From Methylobacterium nodulans ORS 2060 (lineage in GTDB: Bacteria > Pseudomonadota > Alphaproteobacteria > Rhizobiales > Beijerinckiaceae): a stretch of 64,000 nt of DNA. Under the pieces are notes generated by a model. That model saw only the letters and a list, made by a program, of their open reading frames with translations, had not been told where the DNA came from and ran no database searches. This document shows positions 42,116-50,058 of this stretch, in pieces. The stretch lies in NCBI RefSeq assembly GCF_000022085.1, contig NC_011894.1, forward strand, positions 5,106,001 through 5,170,000. Direction: 5' to 3'. A program made the translations under genes and the position numbers. Within the stretch, counting starts at the first letter, position 1. Each line of letters starts with the position of its first letter.

Positions 42116-42808
42116 TCAGAGCTTCTCCACCTGCGTCGGCTCCAGAGTCACCGGAGTCGAGCGCCCAAATATGCTCACGCTGACCTTCAGGTTCTGTGAC
42201 TCAGCGTCAATTTCTTCGACGAGACCACTGAACGAGGCGAAGGGCCCATCGGCCACACGCACCGCTTCACCGATCTCGAAGTCTTCCACGGTCAGAGCAG
42301 CGCCGGTCCGGCGCTCGGCGGGCGGAACATCCCCTCCCAGCACGCCCGTGAACTGGTCCAGCTCGCGACCCGGCACGAGCATGAATTTCTCGTCGCGGAA
42401 TCGCACACCCTTGATCTCGCGATCGTACTTGTCCCGCAGCCAGTGCGCGTCCTCCGAGTGCGGGTCGAGGCCGACGAACAGCAGGCGGCCGAACAGGGGC
42501 ATGCGGGTCCGGATCGGCCTACCGGAGCGGACCCGGACCACCTCCTCGGACAGGCGGAGCGCCGGAATCGCGCCTGCGGCCAAGGCATCGGCGAACTGGC
42601 GCGCCTTTCCGGCCCGGCAATCGACGAGGTGCCACCGCACTGCGGCCATGTGCTTGTCCTCGGCCTTCTTTGCGGCTTCACGCCGGGCGGCGCGCTCCTG
42701 GGCCGTTCGCTCGCGCTCGCCGCGGGCCTGGAACTCCGCGGAGCGTCGCCGCTTCTCGCGGCGGCGACGCTTCGGGTTGAGACGGAGCTTGGCCTGCTTG
42801 CTCGCCAT
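42116..42808 (-). CDS. NusG/RfaH-like transcription factor, probable phage antiterminator
   Basis: This 230-residue protein starts at ATG 42808, six bases after GTGGAG. Residues 1-50 are a highly basic, helical extension (RLNPKRRRREKRRRSAEFQA). An NGN-like domain follows (VRWHLVDCRAGKARQFADAL, MPLFGRLLFVGLDP). The end is a KOW-type domain (FEIGEAVRVADGPFASFSGL, VSVSIFGRSTPVTLEPTQV). This is NusG architecture with an added RNA-binding-like arm. Located before the packaging and late genes, it is likely to let polymerase read through terminators in the ~35-kb late operon. Confidence 0.82.
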   Translation of the reverse strand: MASKQAKLRLNPKRRRREKRRRSAEFQARGERERTAQERAARREAAKKAEDKHMAAVRWHLVDCRAGKARQFADALAAGAIPALRLSEEVVRVRSGRPIRTRMPLFGRLLFVGLDPHSEDAHWLRDKYDREIKGVRFRDEKFMLVPGRELDQFTGVLGGDVPPAERRTGAALTVEDFEIGEAVRVADGPFASFSGLVEEIDAESQNLKVSVSIFGRSTPVTLEPTQVEKL

Positions 42809-42858
42809 GCTGAACTCCACGCGGGGTCAAGCCGGCACCGCAGCGCCGGCCGAGAGCA

Positions 42859-43278
42859 TCACGCCACCGCGGCGAGCTGCGGCTTCCGGCCCAGCCCCGC
42901 GGCCTTGGCGAGCTCGGACCGATGCGCCGCATAGTTCGCCGCCACCATCGGGTAATCGACCGGCAGGCCCCACTTCGCCCGGTACTGCTCGGGCGTCAGG
43001 CCGCGCGTCGTCAGGTGCCGCTTGAGCGACTTGTAGGGCTTGCCGTCCTCCAGGCTGATGATCGCGTCCGGCGTGACGGTCTTGCGGATCGGCACCGGCG
43101 GGACGAGCGCCGGCGCCTCGGGCTCAGCCGGCCGGCCCAGAGCAGCCAGCGCGCCATGCACCGCCGCGATCAGGCCGGGCAGTTCGGCGGTCGGGACGGC
43201 GTTGTGGGCGACGTAGGCGCCGACGATGCGGCCGGTGAGGCCGGCGAGGTCGGGGGACTGGGGGTCGATGTCGGGCAT
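42859..43278 (-). CDS. MucR/Ros-family transcriptional regulator
   Basis: This 139-residue protein has IVGAYVAHNAVPTAELPGLI in the N-terminal half and the DNA-binding end ISLEDGKPYKSLKRHL then GLTPEQYRAKWGLPVDYPMV. In cellular MucR/Ros proteins the motif begins with a zinc finger Cys pair; here the usual CxxC is replaced around TPDAIISLEDGK, as in the zinc-less Ml proteins. ATG 43278 is preceded by GGAG. It may control phage late or replication genes, or host genes, by AT-rich DNA binding. Confidence 0.88.
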   Translation of the reverse strand: MPDIDPQSPDLAGLTGRIVGAYVAHNAVPTAELPGLIAAVHGALAALGRPAEPEAPALVPPVPIRKTVTPDAIISLEDGKPYKSLKRHLTTRGLTPEQYRAKWGLPVDYPMVAANYAAHRSELAKAAGLGRKPQLAAVA

Positions 43279-43454
43279 CGGGATCTCCTCTATGTCTCTG
43301 AACTACCTACTGTTCTTCATCTGGAGCGGCGGTGGCGCACCAGTCCGGTCCTGGGGTTTCGGTGGGGTTTTGGGGGGTTAGGGTGGGGTTTTTTTTCGAG
43401 AAACCCCACACCAAAATCTGCTGATCTGTCAGAGACTTAGAGGTGTTTTGGGGG
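43279..43454. other. Gene-free stretch with G-runs and a hairpin
   Basis: Four G-runs of four or more occur on the + strand at 43353-43388 (GGGG at 43353, GGGG at 43364, six G at 43372, GGGG at 43385). A 9-bp inverted repeat GTGGGGTTT (43383-43391) and AAACCCCAC (43401-43409) follows. The region precedes the MucR gene on the leftward transcript and may act as its leader, a terminator or a replication site. Confidence 0.55.
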
Positions 43455-43649
43455 TTATTGGGGTTTGTTTCTCAATCTTATGCGTGCGCAGGAAAGGTCG
43501 CGCGTGAAGATTGACGAAAAAACCCCGAAAACCCCCAAATCGGCCATAAACCCCTGTCCCACCGTCAGATTTTCCGTGGGGTTTCCGGTGGGGTTACATT
43601 TTTCGAAACCCCACAAACCCCACGAGAAACCCCACTCGCGCGTGCTCAC
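43455..43649 (-). CDS. Putative 64-residue Trp/Gly-rich protein in a G-rich repeat
   Basis: GTG 43649 overlaps the stop of the ATPase gene (GTGA), with a GGAGGAAGGGAG stretch just before it. The product reads MSTREWGFSWGLWGFEKCNP and continues with NPTGNPTENLT and MADLGVFGVFSSIF. The Trp-Gly repeats derive from GTGGGGTTT-like DNA repeats. It may be a real coupled gene, or repetitive DNA that is open by chance. I favour the latter slightly. Confidence 0.35.
   Translation of the reverse strand: MSTREWGFSWGLWGFEKCNPTGNPTENLTVGQGFMADLGVFGVFSSIFTRDLSCARIRLRNKPQ
43588..43614. repeat. Second GTGGGGTT/AACCCCAC hairpin
   Basis: An 8-bp inverted repeat GTGGGGTT (43588-43595) and AACCCCAC (43607-43614) has an 11-base loop. 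It repeats the hairpin sequence at 43383-43409, about 205 bp away. Two further GTGGGGTTT-like copies lie beside it (43576 and, on the other strand, near 43630). Confidence 0.65.
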
Positions 43650-45274
43650 CTCCCTTCCTCCGGCGCCTTGCAGAGCGCGTAACGGTTGCCCCGCTTCTCG
43701 TCGGCGACCATCTCGATGCGCATCCCAACCACGACCCGGCCGCGGATTCCGGTGAGCCAGCGACCCAGGCTGCGGGTCGAGATCGCGGATCCCTTGCCGG
43801 CCTGGCGCATCAGCACCTCGCGCAGCGATGGCCGCAGCGGCTGCCCGTCGGTGCCGGTCTCCTGCGCGGCCGCGGCGATGTCGCCGGTGGCGTAGTAGGC
43901 GCCCTCGATGAGGTGCTCGCCCCAGGCCGTGATCAGCTCCGACAGCGCGGCGCGCTCGGGATCCTCGCCGCGCGCGATGTCCATGCTCGCGACCGGGTCG
44001 GCCTCGCCGAGCCACACCAGCGCGGCGCGGACCGTGTCCGACCACGCCCCGTAGGAGCCGATCGGGCCGCAGACCCGCGGCGCGCCGGCGGCGCGGTAGG
44101 CCCGGGCGATGGTGAGGGCGGCGGCCACGTAGGCGCCGCGGTCGGCCATGACGGCCTGCATCGGGTTCGACGCGAACTCCCGCTGCTCCGGCCGCTCCAC
44201 GCCGGCGTCGAGCCGGCACAGCACGGCCCGCCGCGTCATGTCGCCGACGAGCGTCAAGTTGTTGCCGGTGGCGAACACGGCCGCCCGGCACTCGATCTCG
44301 GGCACCTCGGACCGGCCCAGAATGCGGACCCTGACCACCGGCCGTTCCGTGACCTGGCAGAGCGCGTCACCGCCGAGTTCGCCGTTGACGTTGTCGAGCG
44401 AGATCAGGGGCGTACCGCTGAGAAGGAGCGCGCCGAGACGCTTCTCGGTCTCCTCCTCGGTGCGCCCGATCGCCATGACGGCACAGGGCCGTCCCGTGAC
44501 GATGGCGGCGATCAGATCGACGAGATACGACTTGCCGGTGCCCGCGGAGGAGGCCCGGATCCCGTGACAGGGCGCCGAGGGCAGCGTGGGCCGCAGCACG
44601 GCGGTCAGGATGCCGGACAGCGCCACGGCGCGGTCGACGGGGCCGACGAACGGGAATTCCTGCAGCGGCTCCAGCAGGAGCGCGAGCGCGGCCTGCGCCT
44701 CGGCGCGACTCGGCCGCTCCGGGAGCGTCGGCATGACCACGGCCTCGTCCGGCATCAGGAAGAGCCGGGTCGCGGGGTCGTAGCCGGGCTCGTCGAGGAG
44801 CGAGCCGTCGGGCCGCAGGGTCGGAATCGTGGTGATGCCGGAGATCGGCGGCAGCCGCCACCGCCCCTCGCGCGACAGGAGGATCGCCACGGCCTTGTCG
44901 GGCGGATCGATGTTCACCCAGCGCTGGGCGCGGCCGTCGAAGCGCTGGAACTTGGCGACCTGGGCCAGGATGTCGGCCAGGGAATCTGCGGTGAGGGGCT
45001 TCAGCTTGGCGACGAGGGCGAGGCCGCCGTTGGCGGTCGGGGTCGGCTCCACGACCGGCCGCACCAGCGCGCCGGCGCGGGCGAACACCGCCGCCCCGCT
45101 CTCGATCAGGGCCTCCTCGGCCTCGTCGACGACCCGCGGCAGCTCGGACGCCACCACCTTGATCACCGGCAGAAGGTCCGACGATCCTGACGCGCCGCCG
45201 GCACCCTGGGCACCGGCATCACGAAGCCGTTTAGCCCGGCGGGCCTGATCGAGGTCGATCGGCGCCGTCATCAT
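43646..45274 (-). CDS. Phage replication AAA+ ATPase (helicase or primase-helicase)
   Basis: This 542-residue protein begins MMTAPIDLDQARRAKRL. Walker A is SSAGTGKSYLVD near residue 240, and a Walker B-like segment is TPLISLDNVNGEL. Then follow VRVRILGRSEVPEIE and ATGNNLTLVGDMTRR (sensor-1-like, with Arg residues). A C-terminal DNA-binding-like end holds MADRGAYVAAALTIARAY and ISTRSLGRWLTGI. The pattern is that of phage DNA replication ATPases encoded after a primase-like protein. It overlaps the upstream gene at ATGATGA. Exact helicase family is not certain. Confidence 0.75.
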   Translation of the reverse strand: MMTAPIDLDQARRAKRLRDAGAQGAGGASGSSDLLPVIKVVASELPRVVDEAEEALIESGAAVFARAGALVRPVVEPTPTANGGLALVAKLKPLTADSLADILAQVAKFQRFDGRAQRWVNIDPPDKAVAILLSREGRWRLPPISGITTIPTLRPDGSLLDEPGYDPATRLFLMPDEAVVMPTLPERPSRAEAQAALALLLEPLQEFPFVGPVDRAVALSGILTAVLRPTLPSAPCHGIRASSAGTGKSYLVDLIAAIVTGRPCAVMAIGRTEEETEKRLGALLLSGTPLISLDNVNGELGGDALCQVTERPVVRVRILGRSEVPEIECRAAVFATGNNLTLVGDMTRRAVLCRLDAGVERPEQREFASNPMQAVMADRGAYVAAALTIARAYRAAGAPRVCGPIGSYGAWSDTVRAALVWLGEADPVASMDIARGEDPERAALSELITAWGEHLIEGAYYATGDIAAAAQETGTDGQPLRPSLREVLMRQAGKGSAISTRSLGRWLTGIRGRVVVGMRIEMVADEKRGNRYALCKAPEEGR

Positions 45275-45840
45275 GGTGCCTCGACCAGGATGCGGGGCAT
45301 CCTGACCGTCCTGAGCATCGCCTCCACGGCCTCGCCGTGCGCAATGTCCTGCGTCAGCAGCGTGCCGGCTCCCAGGAGCGCAGGCCGGGCAAGGGCGTCG
45401 TTGATCACCACCACGCCGCGCCAGCCCGCCGCGAGCCAGCCGACGGGGTCGCGGTGCACCACGAGCGGCTCCTTGTCCGCGAGCGGGCGCCACAGGCTGT
45501 CCTCGCCGAGCATGCCGACCGCGCCGAGCCACGTCGCGAGGCGGCCGGCGGCGGGATCCCAGGCCACGACGTCGACCAGCGCTCCGCCGGCGTCCCGGGC
45601 CGGGATCGTGTAAGCCTCGACCGCACCCGGCCCTTCGCCGCCGTCGTGCCGCGCGAAGCCGAAGCGCTGTCGCTTCCCGAACACCACGAGGTCGCGCAGC
45701 AGCAGGTCGCAGCCGTGGCGAGCACAGGCCAGATGCCGGCCCTCGACGCCGCGGCGCCGGAGCGCCGCGAAGTCGGCGCGTCCCAGCGGCAGCCCACGGG
45801 CCTGCTCCCGTTCCGGGTCGAGGGCGCGGCGCGCCCTCAT
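45271..45840 (-). CDS. Hypothetical protein of the replication module (primase/Toprim-like candidate)
   Basis: This 189-residue protein has an N-terminal part with CARHGCDLLLRDLVVFGKRQ. Its C-terminal part (LVVHRDPVGWLAAGWRGVVV, INDALARPALLGAGTLL, IAHGEAVEAMLRTV) resembles a Toprim-like fold of P4-type primase proteins, but the catalytic Glu/DxD pattern is not clear. The gene is coupled to the ATPase gene downstream and the helicase gene upstream by stop-start overlaps, so a replication role is likely. Confidence 0.55.
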   Translation of the reverse strand: MRARRALDPEREQARGLPLGRADFAALRRRGVEGRHLACARHGCDLLLRDLVVFGKRQRFGFARHDGGEGPGAVEAYTIPARDAGGALVDVVAWDPAAGRLATWLGAVGMLGEDSLWRPLADKEPLVVHRDPVGWLAAGWRGVVVINDALARPALLGAGTLLTQDIAHGEAVEAMLRTVRMPRILVEAP

Positions 45841-46934
45841 GACAGCACCACCGTCACGGCATCGGCCGCGCGCGTGAGCCCCGTGTAGAGCCAGCGCCGT
45901 GCGGTCTCGCGAAAGGCGCAGCTCTCGTCGAAGAGCACGACCCGGTCCCATTGCGACCCTTGAGCCTTGTGCACGGTGAGCGCGTAGCCGTACGTGAACT
46001 CGTCGAAGCCTCTGCGCTGCTTCGGGCTCAGCGCCTCTTCCTGGCCGTGGAAGAACTCGCTCCGTACCTCCACCGGGACCGGCACGGCGTCCGGGTCGTG
46101 GTCCGGCACGACCTCAAGTTCGACGGTGGCGCCGTCGTTCTGCGCGACGTCGGCGACCTCCCAGAGCCCGCCGTTGAGCAGGCCCTTGTCCTTGTTGTTG
46201 CGCAGGCAAACGAGCCGGTCGCCGATCTCCGGGCCGGCCGGGTCGCGGCCGTAGAGCTGTCGCACCTTCGCGTTCAGCCCGCGCCGGGTCTGGTTGCGGC
46301 CGACCAGGATCTGATCCGCGCAGAGCACGACGCGCTGGCCGAGCGCCGCGCGCTGCATGACGCGGCTCTCGCCGTAGACGCCGGCGTCGAGCCGCCCGCC
46401 CTGGCGCACCCGCATCGACAGCGCGATGATCGGGTTGTCCGCGGCCTGCCGATGCACCTCGGTGAGCATGAAATCGGGGTCGCCGCTTGTGAAGTAGCCA
46501 GCGCCGTCGACGGGCGGCAGCTGCGCGGGGTCGCCGAGCACGAGCACCTTGCTGCCGAAGCTCATCAGGTCTCGGCCAAGTTCGGGACCGACCATCGAGC
46601 ACTCGTCGACGATGACGAGCGCGGCCGATGCGACGGGGCTGTCCTCGTTCAGCACGAAGGTCACGCTGCCGTCGCGCCGCGGCTTCGGCCGGTAGATCAG
46701 CGAGTGGATCGTGCTGGCGCCGGTGCAGCCCTTCGCTCGCATGACGAGCGCAGCCTTGCCGGTGAAGGCGGCGAAGAGCACATCGCCTTTGACGCCCTCG
46801 GCAAGATGCCGGGCGAGCGTCGTCTTGCCGGTCCCGGCGTAGCCGCCGAGGTAGAACGGCGCCCGGCCCGGGCTCTTGAGCCAGGCCTTGACGGCGCGCA
46901 GGGCCTGATCCTGCTGGGGCGACCACGCCGTCAT
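45837..46934 (-). CDS. RecD/Dda-like SF1B DNA helicase
   Basis: This 365-residue protein shows all superfamily 1 motifs: I GYAGTGKTTLA (residues 31-41), Ia AAFTGKAAL, II VIVDECSMVG, III LVLGDPAQLPPV, IV-like ILVGRNQTRRGLN, V YGYALTVHKAQGSQWD and VI RRWLYTGLTRA. It is a 5'-3' helicase by family, most like T4 Dda or RecD2 cores without extra domains. It overlaps both neighbours and should act in phage replication or recombination. Confidence 0.9.
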   Translation of the reverse strand: MTAWSPQQDQALRAVKAWLKSPGRAPFYLGGYAGTGKTTLARHLAEGVKGDVLFAAFTGKAALVMRAKGCTGASTIHSLIYRPKPRRDGSVTFVLNEDSPVASAALVIVDECSMVGPELGRDLMSFGSKVLVLGDPAQLPPVDGAGYFTSGDPDFMLTEVHRQAADNPIIALSMRVRQGGRLDAGVYGESRVMQRAALGQRVVLCADQILVGRNQTRRGLNAKVRQLYGRDPAGPEIGDRLVCLRNNKDKGLLNGGLWEVADVAQNDGATVELEVVPDHDPDAVPVPVEVRSEFFHGQEEALSPKQRRGFDEFTYGYALTVHKAQGSQWDRVVLFDESCAFRETARRWLYTGLTRAADAVTVVLS

Positions 46935-47179
46935 GCGCGTTGCCCCGTTCGCTCGTAGGCCGCCAGGATCCGCTCCCGCTGGCGCGCCGGCAGTCCTTCC
47001 AGGATCCGCAGCGCGCGGGCGCGCCGCGCCGGGATGGATGGATCGCCCAGCGCCACAGCGGCCGGATAGGCGTCCGGCACGCCGGCGAGCGCTCCGGAGA
47101 GGCGCACCGCGTCCGCCCCGCGCGTGTGGACGCCGACGAGGCCAGGACGGAAGACGGGCAGGGAGCGGAAGCCCGCCAT
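46931..47179 (-). CDS. Hypothetical small protein
   Basis: This 82-residue protein begins MAGFRSLPVFRPGLVGVHTR and ends with a helical, Arg-rich part (ARRARALRILEGLPARQRER). ATG 47179 is four bases after the methylase stop. The stop overlaps the helicase start. No family recognised. Confidence 0.6.
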   Translation of the reverse strand: MAGFRSLPVFRPGLVGVHTRGADAVRLSGALAGVPDAYPAAVALGDPSIPARRARALRILEGLPARQRERILAAYERTGQRA

Positions 47180-47183
47180 GGCG

Positions 47184-47747
47184 TCACTCCGCGGCCTGCA
47201 GGACGGGCGCGTCGAAGCGCCCGGCCTCATCGCCCCAGGTCGCCCATTCGGCTCGCGACTGACGGCTGAAGAGCTCACAGCGGTAGGCCGCCGGCACGAG
47301 CCGCTCCGCGATTCCGTAAGCCTCCTCCGGCTTGCGACTATGCTGGCGCGCGCCACCGCGGATGATGTTCGGAATGCTGCGCCCGTCGAACACGGGGCGC
47401 CCCATCGTGCCGATCAGGAACGGCTCGGCCACGGAGCGCATGATGTAGCCCGTGCCCCAGCGCTGCTTGTCCCAGGCCCCGAAGGTCCGGTACCGGAAGC
47501 CCCAGGCCGTCATGACGCGCAGCGCGACGTCGAGCTTCGGGCCGGTGGCCCAGAGCCACAGCACGGCATCGCCGCGGGCGAGCTGCCCGACCGGCAGCGC
47601 GCAGATCGCCTCGTCGGACATGCACGCGTACTGCGCCATGGCCGACTTCTTCATGCCCTTCTCGGACCAGAGGTCGTAGGACCACGGCGGGTCGGCCATG
47701 ATCAGCCCGAAGGACAAGGGCGGGAGCGGGTCGAAGGGCCACGTCAT
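47184..47747 (-). CDS. MT-A70 family DNA adenine methyltransferase
   Basis: This 187-residue protein carries LIMADPPWSYDLWSEKG, the DPPW catalytic motif of N6-adenine methylases. It also has AVLWLWATGPKLDVALRVM and RSIPNIIRGGARQHSRKPEE, the MT-A70 signature. Phages use such enzymes to protect DNA from host restriction. A second, unrelated adenine methylase (Dam type) is in the right early operon. ATG 47747 overlaps the stop of the upstream gene. Confidence 0.9.
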   Translation of the reverse strand: MTWPFDPLPPLSFGLIMADPPWSYDLWSEKGMKKSAMAQYACMSDEAICALPVGQLARGDAVLWLWATGPKLDVALRVMTAWGFRYRTFGAWDKQRWGTGYIMRSVAEPFLIGTMGRPVFDGRSIPNIIRGGARQHSRKPEEAYGIAERLVPAAYRCELFSRQSRAEWATWGDEAGRFDAPVLQAAE

Positions 47748-48172
47748 CGGCACCCCATCAGGGTCTTGATCCGCTCGAAGGCGCGCGGCGGATCGCCGGG
47801 TACGCCGTCGTTGAAGGGCTCCAGGCCGTTTCGCTCGCGCATCAGGGCGATGCGCCGCCCGATCAGGCTGAGGAGATCGTGGCGGGCGTCGGCGTCCATC
47901 TCCTGGATCCACGACGCCGCGGCCTCGACGCGGGCGATCAGGGCCGGCCCGTCGGCGAGGCCCAGCCGGCGCATGAACCGATCGAGGTCATGGATCTCCT
48001 CGCTGTGAGGGCCGGCGAGCAGCGCCTCGAGCTTCTGCCGCTTCCAGGCCCGGTACTGCTTCGAGAGCTGCTCGTCTGCACGCAGCCGCTTCTCGGCCTC
48101 CAGACCGGAGAGGCGCATCTGCGCCGGGCCGCGGCTGCGGCGGCCCTCGGAATGGGACTGGAGCGCCGCCAC
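47744..48172 (-). CDS. Hypothetical helical protein of the left early operon
   Basis: This 142-residue protein starts with GTG 48172, three bases after the preceding stop. It is helix-rich and charged (LSGLEAEKRLRADEQLSKQY, DLDRFMRRLGL, HDLLSLIGRRIALMRERNG). It could bind nucleic acid, but no domain is recognised. The end overlaps the methylase start (ATGA-type). Confidence 0.6.
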   Translation of the reverse strand: MAALQSHSEGRRSRGPAQMRLSGLEAEKRLRADEQLSKQYRAWKRQKLEALLAGPHSEEIHDLDRFMRRLGLADGPALIARVEAAASWIQEMDADARHDLLSLIGRRIALMRERNGLEPFNDGVPGDPPRAFERIKTLMGCR

Positions 48173-48174
48173 GG

Positions 48175-48564
48175 TCAGAACTCCGTCGCCGGCTCGGGCG
48201 CCGGACGCGGCCGCGCCGGGGCTGGCGGCAGCCCGAAGGCCGCGCCGGCCGCGAGCGCGTCCTCGACGCTGTCCACCACGTGCACCGGAAAGCCGCGCTC
48301 CCGCAGGCCGGGAAGGAAGGCGCGCTGGCTCGCGCTGAGGCTCCCGCCGGGCGCCTTGACCTCGATGAGGAAGCACCGGCCGCCCCGGCCGTACACGATC
48401 AGGTCGGGGTGCCCCGCCTCGACGCCCATCTCCTTGAACGCCACGCCCTCGAGCTTGCCGCGGCGCCCGCCGTTCGGCACGTGCACGCACCGGCAGTCGA
48501 ACCGCCGGTGCATCGCCACGACGATCTTGGTCTGGATCACCTGCTCGGGGCGGGCGCGGGTCAT
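48175..48564 (-). CDS. VRR-NUC domain nuclease
   Basis: This 129-residue protein begins MTRARPEQVIQTKIVVAMHR. The nuclease core is GHPDLIVYGRGG followed by FLIEVKAPGGSLSASQRAF, the PD...ExK pattern of VRR-NUC (PD-(D/E)XK) enzymes. Stand-alone phage VRR-NUC proteins of this size are thought to resolve branched DNA in replication or packaging. ATG 48564 has GGGAGG seven bases upstream. Confidence 0.87.
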   Translation of the reverse strand: MTRARPEQVIQTKIVVAMHRRFDCRCVHVPNGGRRGKLEGVAFKEMGVEAGHPDLIVYGRGGRCFLIEVKAPGGSLSASQRAFLPGLRERGFPVHVVDSVEDALAAGAAFGLPPAPARPRPAPEPATEF

Positions 48565-48656
48565 CGCTGACCTCCCGCGCGGCCATCGGTCGGCGCCGGC
48601 CGGCCCGCCTCCGGCGGCGTGAACTCGGAGGGACTGAAATAGATGAAGCCCGTCAT
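48561..48656 (-). CDS. Possible 31-residue peptide
   Basis: MTGFIYFSPSEFTPPEAGRP and 11 further residues are read from ATG 48656 to TGA 48563-48561. The stop overlaps the start of the VRR-NUC gene (ATGA), as throughout this operon. The length is too short for composition evidence, so it may be only a leader. Confidence 0.35.
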   Translation of the reverse strand: MTGFIYFSPSEFTPPEAGRPAPTDGRAGGQR

Positions 48657-48662
48657 CGTCGG

Positions 48663-49070
48663 TCACGCTTCGCGCGCTTCCGAAGCAAGACGGCGAAGCG
48701 TACGCGCCGCCTTCCACGCCTCATCTGCCGTAGACCGGAGCTGCTCAAGATCTTCGCTGCCTGAAGCAGGAGATGCTTGGGCAACCAGGCGCTCAAGGCG
48801 TTGAGCCAACGCCGCAGCTTTCTGAACTTCGGTCCGAAGCTCGCCGGCGCGGCGGGCATGCGCGGCCCGGATGGCGTCCATCTCGGCGGCGTCGATCCGG
48901 CGAGCCTCGCGCCGCCAGATATCCTCGGCACGGCCATAGCTCATCGGCTCCTGAAGAACGGCAGAGACCGCGCGCGCGGCGCGCGTGATGGCAGCTTTCA
49001 CGGTGTCGCCGACCGGCCGCGGTTCGGCGAGTTCCCGCAGAAGCTGTGAGGCTTGATCGACCGTCGTCAT
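48663..49070 (-). CDS. Hypothetical coiled-coil protein
   Basis: This 135-residue protein is almost wholly helical, with heptad-like stretches (AGELRTEVQKAAALAQRLER, DLEQLRSTADEAWKAARTLR). ATG 49070 is the first gene after the hairpin terminator and 550-base gap, so it may have its own promoter or depend on read-through. No domain recognised. Confidence 0.65.
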   Translation of the reverse strand: MTTVDQASQLLRELAEPRPVGDTVKAAITRAARAVSAVLQEPMSYGRAEDIWRREARRIDAAEMDAIRAAHARRAGELRTEVQKAAALAQRLERLVAQASPASGSEDLEQLRSTADEAWKAARTLRRLASEAREA

Positions 49071-49624
49071 GCGACCGCCCTCGGAATACTTTTCCGAGCC
49101 CTCGGTATGTTTTCCCGGCACGTCGGAAGTCTCCTGTGGTTCAACGGTGTCGAACCAGGGAGCGCTTCGAGATGCAGGAGGTGGACAGGGATACGCAGCA
49201 CAACGAGCGCGCGACCGACGATGCTTGCCGGCGAGCGGTCACGCGAAACCAGGAACAGGGGAGCGCCCGCGCGGTCAGCGATGCGAGAGACCTTGATTGC
49301 GCGGGCGCACGCGCCGCCGCATGCGGCACGTCGGAATTGCGGCCCCAAAAAGCCCCCCTCTCCGCACCGGGAGAGGGGGCCAGTCCGGGAGGAAACGCCC
49401 ACGATGGGCAGTGCTCCAGCCGGGAACGCCACCGCCGGCCGGGGCCTCGAAGCGCGGGCCGGGCGGCCGGCGCGAACAGAATTGCTGAGCTGAGCGACGC
49501 GAAGAGGGTTGCGCCCGGTCCGGAACGGACAGGGGCCGGTCATTGCCGGACCGGGCGCGCCGCCGGCTGGGCCAGGCTTGCTGGACCGGCGGGTCTCGGG
49601 GGCGGACGCGGAGCGCATGACGCC
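49071..49624. other. Gene-poor stretch in the left early region
   Basis: No ORF here has a convincing start or composition. The stretch contains a leftward intrinsic terminator at 49347-49379. A promoter for the genes to the left is expected between 49071 and 49346 but no clear -35/-10 pair was found. Confidence 0.5.
49347..49379 (-). terminator. Intrinsic terminator of the leftward early transcript
   Basis: A 10-bp stem CCCCCTCTCC (49354-49363) and GGAGAGGGGG (49370-49379) with a 6-base loop is followed, on the leftward transcript, by GC and five T. It would end transcripts that come from the Cro side, and is a candidate target for antitermination. Confidence 0.75.
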
Positions 49625-49951
49625 TCACGCTTCGCCGCGACTGGACGAGTGAAGACGCTGGGCTGGTGCGGGGCTGGTGCCGCCGCTGAGCGCATCGCCG
49701 GCCTTCTCGTACACGGGTCGGTCGCCGTCGGCGCTGAGGCCGCGGACGAGGCGCAGGCCGGGCGGGCCGCTCCTTGCCGGTGCGGCAACGTCACCCGGCC
49801 GCTGACCGAGCCAGCGCTCCAGCGCGAGGTCCTGTTCGGGTGTGAGCAGCACCGTCGCGGCTGGGCCGGCTTCGGGGATGGCGAGCAGAAATCGGTTGCC
49901 GATCCTCGCGACCCGCAGCGGACCAATCATCTGAGGAGCGGGCCGGATCAT
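49625..49951 (-). CDS. Hypothetical early protein
   Basis: This 108-residue protein starts at ATG 49951 with GGGAG seven bases upstream. The first 60 residues form a beta-rich unit (MIGPLRVARIGNRFLLAIPE, ATVLLTPEQDLALERWLG), and the rest is Pro/Gly-rich. Similar short proteins are common beside Cro genes in Methylobacterium-type prophages. Role unknown. A terminator follows about 245 bases downstream. Confidence 0.6.
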   Translation of the reverse strand: MIRPAPQMIGPLRVARIGNRFLLAIPEAGPAATVLLTPEQDLALERWLGQRPGDVAAPARSGPPGLRLVRGLSADGDRPVYEKAGDALSGGTSPAPAQRLHSSSRGEA

Positions 49952-50058
49952 GCGGCAGCTCCCTTGCGGAAGGCGCAAGATGACGCGAGCATGCCGTGGT
50001 GAGGGGCCGGGTAGCGGCCCGGCCCCTCGCGCAACCGCCCATGCCGCTGGAGGCATCC

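Noticed and set aside
49053..49618. Overlapping ORFs on both strands in the gap before the early terminator
   Set aside because: None has a plausible start or protein-like composition; the hairpin terminator lies across them.
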